Origin: Candidatus Brocadia sp. WS118
GTDB taxonomy: Bacteria; Planctomycetota; Brocadiia; Brocadiales; Brocadiaceae
NCBI GenBank assembly: GCA_007618135.1
Contig: PHFX01000149.1
Span: 48,738-112,737, forward strand
Direction: 5' to 3'
DNA length: 64,000 bases
Below the pieces are notes generated by a model. That model was not told where the DNA came from and made no database searches. It saw only the letters and a program-made list of their open reading frames with translations. The position numbers and the translations under genes are program-made. Shown piece after piece: positions 61,194 through 64,000 of the stretch (its first letter is position 1; the number at the start of each line of letters is the position of its first letter).

Positions 61194-61609
61194 TCTTTTC
61201 CGGTATAATAATCTGGATTTGTAATATACTTTGTCCTGCAATGATCAGAACAAAAGTAATAGATTTTATCCTGATATACGCAGGTAACAAATCTTTTTAA
61301 TTCATTGATTTTCATATGGCATACAAAATCGACCGCACCCTCCGGAGGCGAAACAATTCTGAGATATTTTGATGGATCCTTATCAAAGTCCACCTTACAT
61401 TCTTTACTACAAAAATAATAGGTCACTCCTTCGTGATTGGATTTTGGAGTATTTTCGTCAACCGTAATATTAATACATCCCATATCAGAAAAATATGCAC
61501 AGACCGGGTCAACGACCTTTGGTTGCCCTTTTTTGGCTACACTCATCGTATTTGCACACCCTATAAATGTGCATATGATGCCTAGTGTCAGAATATATTT
61601 TGCTATCAC
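61190..61609 (-). CDS. Lipoprotein with two YHS/TRASH-type metal domains
   Basis: The 139-residue protein has a lipoprotein signal with Cys18 (TFIGCAN). Two YHS-like units follow, each with a DxVC start and a YYFCSxxC metal knuckle: DPVCAYF/YYFCSKEC and DFVCHMK/YYFCSDHC. Such domains bind heavy metals. It is anchored in the membrane and overlaps cbiA by four bases, perhaps linking cobalt handling to B12 synthesis; that is inference. Confidence 0.8.
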   Translation of the reverse strand: MIAKYILTLGIICTFIGCANTMSVAKKGQPKVVDPVCAYFSDMGCINITVDENTPKSNHEGVTYYFCSKECKVDFDKDPSKYLRIVSPPEGAVDFVCHMKINELKRFVTCVYQDKIYYFCSDHCRTKYITNPDYYTGKE

Positions 61610-61623
61610 AAAAAACTCCTTTA

Positions 61624-62715
61624 TTAAAAACTATAGTTAATGCCAACAACGGCTTTCAAATCAGTTTCCTGTTGTTCACCAAGGAGGTTCTGGAACAGGG
61701 GAAAAGAAACCGACGCACCTACTCCAAAACGGGAAGTAACTCCTATGCGAAATCCTGGCGAAAAGAAAACCGTAGTTCCTCCACTATCTCTTATGTCCTC
61801 CCCGTCTTCTTAGTCCCGAAAAAGATATCTCACATTGATTTCTCCAACAGGCGAGAAATTTGGGTATTTGTTTCTTTGGATCACCTGATATGCAGTTGCA
61901 AGATTCCAATCCATGCGATCGCCTATTTCGAAGTCTCTTGCCCCCTCGGTGCGATAAGTATACTGGATATTCGTGTCTAATGTCCATTTTTCTGTCAACC
62001 AGCGTGAATAGGCAAAGCCGGTTGAAAAATCATACGAGCCACTACCCGGTTGCTCTACAGCCTCTATCTTTTCGCCCCCACTGTTCTCTTTGTCATCAAC
62101 ACCGGTAGGAAATTTGACACCCGCCAAGATAGCGTAATGCCCATGCGGCCCACGCCAGAAACGGTACTTACCCGAAAGCCATACATCAGTGATTCCATCG
62201 GGATTAGCTTGAAATACCTCAACTTCATCGTCTTCAAATTCACCTTCACGAAAGTTTATGGCTTCAAACCAGCCAATGCCAAGACCAATCGTCAGATCAT
62301 CGGTAATACCATATCCCATATCAACAGTATGGAGAAAAGTCCTATCAAGGACATCAAAGGCGCCGGCTTCTTCGGCTTTTCTCAGGAGTTTTGAATTTGA
62401 AATGGACTCGAATTCTGTTAACTCCGTTCTTAAGCCCACTGAAAATGCACCACTTTTTAAAGTCAGAGCAGGTATCGTAGTAGCTCCACCGCCAGTTCCA
62501 GGTCCATGGTTTGCCTCAAGATTATTTACAAACAAGAGGAGAAAAAGCGCAAATACAGAAAACGCACAAGCGAAAAGCGCCTCCTTTCTGCGAGGCGTCG
62601 AAGTGGTTTTGGGGGGAAGAAACAAACGATTCTGAAAAAATAATTGAAGTATCGCTTTAGAAAAAATAGATAATGGTTTTATTTGAACCCGCGTCTTCAA
62701 TAGATATTTCGTCAT
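61624..62715 (-). pseudogene. Outer-membrane beta-barrel gene with an in-frame stop
   Basis: The frame encodes a signal segment (ALFACAFSVFALFLLLFV), the mature start NHGPGTGGGATTIPAL and many amphipathic strands typical of transporter-like porins. A TAA at 61810-61812 follows RYLFRD. Reading on without a shift gives 61 more codons of strands, ending in GINYSF, the C-terminal Phe expected for BamA insertion. So the stop cuts off the last barrel strands. The start is uncertain: the frame is open to 62841, and ATG at 62715 is only the first one past the neighbour gene. Confidence 0.7.
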
Positions 62716-62785
62716 AAAGGTACAGTTGCTACTGGATAACTTCCACCTGTACCGTTTGTGTCGCTCGTGAAAATACACTCGTACC

Positions 62786-63580
62786 TTACTGCTTTTGTTC
62801 ATTTTGTTTCTTTGACATGCCGCCTTCATTCTCAAGTGCACGGTCTAATTGGCTTTGCCATTTACTGCCGTAATGTTTTTCCAGCCAGCTTTCAATATGC
62901 CCCTGCCACAGATTATATGCTTGTTTTACACTTTCGATTTTTGGATGCACCCCGGAAGTGTACAAAACACACGCAGACTTTGGCACCTCCACAAGAAAGT
63001 ATTCGGCAGGTTTTTCATTCCATACGGCACTAATCTTGACTACCTTTTCACACCGGTTTAACGTCCTTCGTATCTCTTCCGTTGTAAAACCGGGGGCAAT
63101 TTTATTTAATAGTTTGCGATCATCCCTGATCGCATAATATAAACGAAAGTTATGTTTGTGTTTCAGGGCAATGTAGTCCGCAGGTGCAAGGTATTCATTG
63201 TAGACGCAGGGAGCAGGGACGTCGTGCATAAAACTATCGGACTTATCGGGAAAATCATTACAGGTATACGGCCGGCACTTCTTGCCAAAGATACCGCATC
63301 GTAACAATACGTTAATAGCAAAACCTGCCGGGGTTTCAGATCGCTTCAAATAAAATTCCAGACATTTGCAAGGGTTGTACACAATATCCTTTTCCTGAAT
63401 ACCGGTGTAAAGCAGCTTGATACCATACGACGCATTCCTTCGCTTGAGAAACAGCTTTGATATGCCCAAATGGGTTTGGTTCCGGGGGATGCTCATAAAA
63501 CAGCATATCCCATCGGCACAGACATCCTTGGCAAGATCAATGTTTTTGATGCAACCAACGATATCGGGATCTGTTTTCAT
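62786..63580 (-). CDS. Hypothetical Cys-rich protein (YkgJ-like)
   Basis: The 264-residue protein has several Cys pairs in the order CADGICC, NPCKC, CGIFGKKCRPYTCNDFP. The KCRPYTCNDFP part resembles the zinc/iron-binding YkgJ-type motif. The rest is not recognised and there is no signal peptide. Metal binding is likely; function is unknown. Confidence 0.6.
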   Translation of the reverse strand: MKTDPDIVGCIKNIDLAKDVCADGICCFMSIPRNQTHLGISKLFLKRRNASYGIKLLYTGIQEKDIVYNPCKCLEFYLKRSETPAGFAINVLLRCGIFGKKCRPYTCNDFPDKSDSFMHDVPAPCVYNEYLAPADYIALKHKHNFRLYYAIRDDRKLLNKIAPGFTTEEIRRTLNRCEKVVKISAVWNEKPAEYFLVEVPKSACVLYTSGVHPKIESVKQAYNLWQGHIESWLEKHYGSKWQSQLDRALENEGGMSKKQNEQKQ

Positions 63581-64000
63581 AAGAATACTCTTTCTTTTTC
63601 ACGTGAGGCTATAATTGCCCAGCCGATATTCCGCCATGAATCAGGCGGCTTTTGGCAGCGACTTTTAGATGCATGGCAATGTCAGTAAAAAAACACAACC
63701 CCCTTGCCCCCTTTGTTAAGGGGGATTTCCTCAAGTCCCCATTCAAAAAGGGGGATTCAGGGGGTTGTCCTGTTGACATACTACAAACTTTGAAATTCCC
63801 GAACATTGAATTGGGCCTTCGGCAACTTTCCCCCCCTGTTCCCCCCCCCCGTAAACCTTACAGTTGGACAAATATTTTGCTGGACAAATCATCCATAATC
63901 AGATTGAGGTATACCCATTGTAAGGGAAACACCTATCAAAATATCAGCAAGCCTTCGTATTCCCCGCCACATTACTTCCACACCAGGTTCTCTCTCTTTG
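63581..64000. other. Intergenic region at the window end
   Basis: About 420 bases with no supported gene. It contains repeat copy 2 and two runs of C (63830-63836 and ten C at 63841-63850). The sequence ends without a clear start or stop of another gene. Confidence 0.4.
63694..63768. repeat. Palindromic intergenic element, copy 2
   Basis: The ends ACAACCCCC and GGGGGTTGT are complementary, with inner CCCCCTT-tgtt-AAGGGGG and CCCC/GGGG hairpins. Read on the minus strand it aligns with the element at 55195-55267, sharing CCCCT, AATCCCC, CTTTTT and GGACTT blocks in the same order. Confidence 0.65.

Noticed and set aside
63829..63850. C-rich runs as a functional element
   Set aside because: Plain homopolymer runs near the window end; no gene or tract-dependent frame uses them.
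1..64000. CRISPR array, tRNA or rRNA genes
   Set aside because: No regularly spaced repeats and no cloverleaf or rRNA-like segments were seen on reading both strands; a tRNAscan/Infernal run would settle it.

Overview
This window reads as chromosomal DNA of an anammox planctomycete (order Brocadiales, the Kuenenia/Brocadia/Jettenia group). The strongest reason is a six-gene respiratory operon (34150-41033): a Rieske protein, an NAD(P)-dependent iron-sulfur flavoprotein, a split b6f-type cytochrome b, a hexaheme cytochrome c and an octaheme hydroxylamine-oxidoreductase-like protein. This matches the Rieske/cytochrome b (bc-3 type) locus known from Kuenenia. A fatty-acid-synthase-like cluster of the kind proposed for ladderane lipids (7925-14178) and an Rh50-type ammonium channel support the same assignment. 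The genus cannot be fixed from the sequence alone. Most genes lie on the minus strand.

Layout. 1-1303: a YgjP-type zinc metallopeptidase and a zinc-ribbon protein of unknown role. 1453-3559: rplM-rpsI, two tandem secreted cysteine-rich mini-proteins, and a divergent hot-dog dehydratase; the two transcription directions share a perfect palindrome carrying a TTGACA box at each end. 3576-7723: HAD phosphatase, glucan phosphorylase, lipoamide dehydrogenase and a 42-residue membrane peptide. 7925-14178: ACP, FabZ-like dehydratase, active ketosynthase, ketosynthase-like protein lacking all three catalytic residues, CrtI-type oxidoreductase and B12-binding radical SAM enzyme in one operon. 14399-21913: a coiled-coil protein, a minimal PEP-CTERM protein, HemX/CcsA-like protein plus hemA, a diguanylate cyclase, a ferredoxin-thioredoxin reductase/thioredoxin pair, trpC and a half-size UPF0016 transporter with an attenuator-like leader.

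22152-33051: the Rh50 channel, a lipoprotein with a cupin and five SHOCT-like repeats, a DUF362 protein, a MoeB/ThiF-type E1 with a secreted rhodanese, a secreted/FHA-protease cluster, hpt and a TPR lipoprotein; speB follows (33121-34047). 34150-41033: the bc-type operon. 41206-47802: sulfur and amino-acid metabolism (TusA-like protein, JAMM peptidase, cysteine synthase, DsrE-like protein, AsrC-like sulfite reductase, siroheme synthase, lysA, argH).

47971-59667 is an accessory island. It holds a broken hicA with an intact hicB between two restriction-enzyme tail fragments, an AAA ATPase/subtilisin pair, and a type I restriction-modification operon (hsdR, GxxExxY protein, frameshifted hsdM, RhuM, hsdS). 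The window ends with cbiA, a two-YHS lipoprotein, an outer-membrane beta-barrel gene interrupted by an in-frame stop, a Cys-rich protein and a palindromic repeat that also occurs inside the island. No tRNA, rRNA, CRISPR array or complete insertion sequence was seen.
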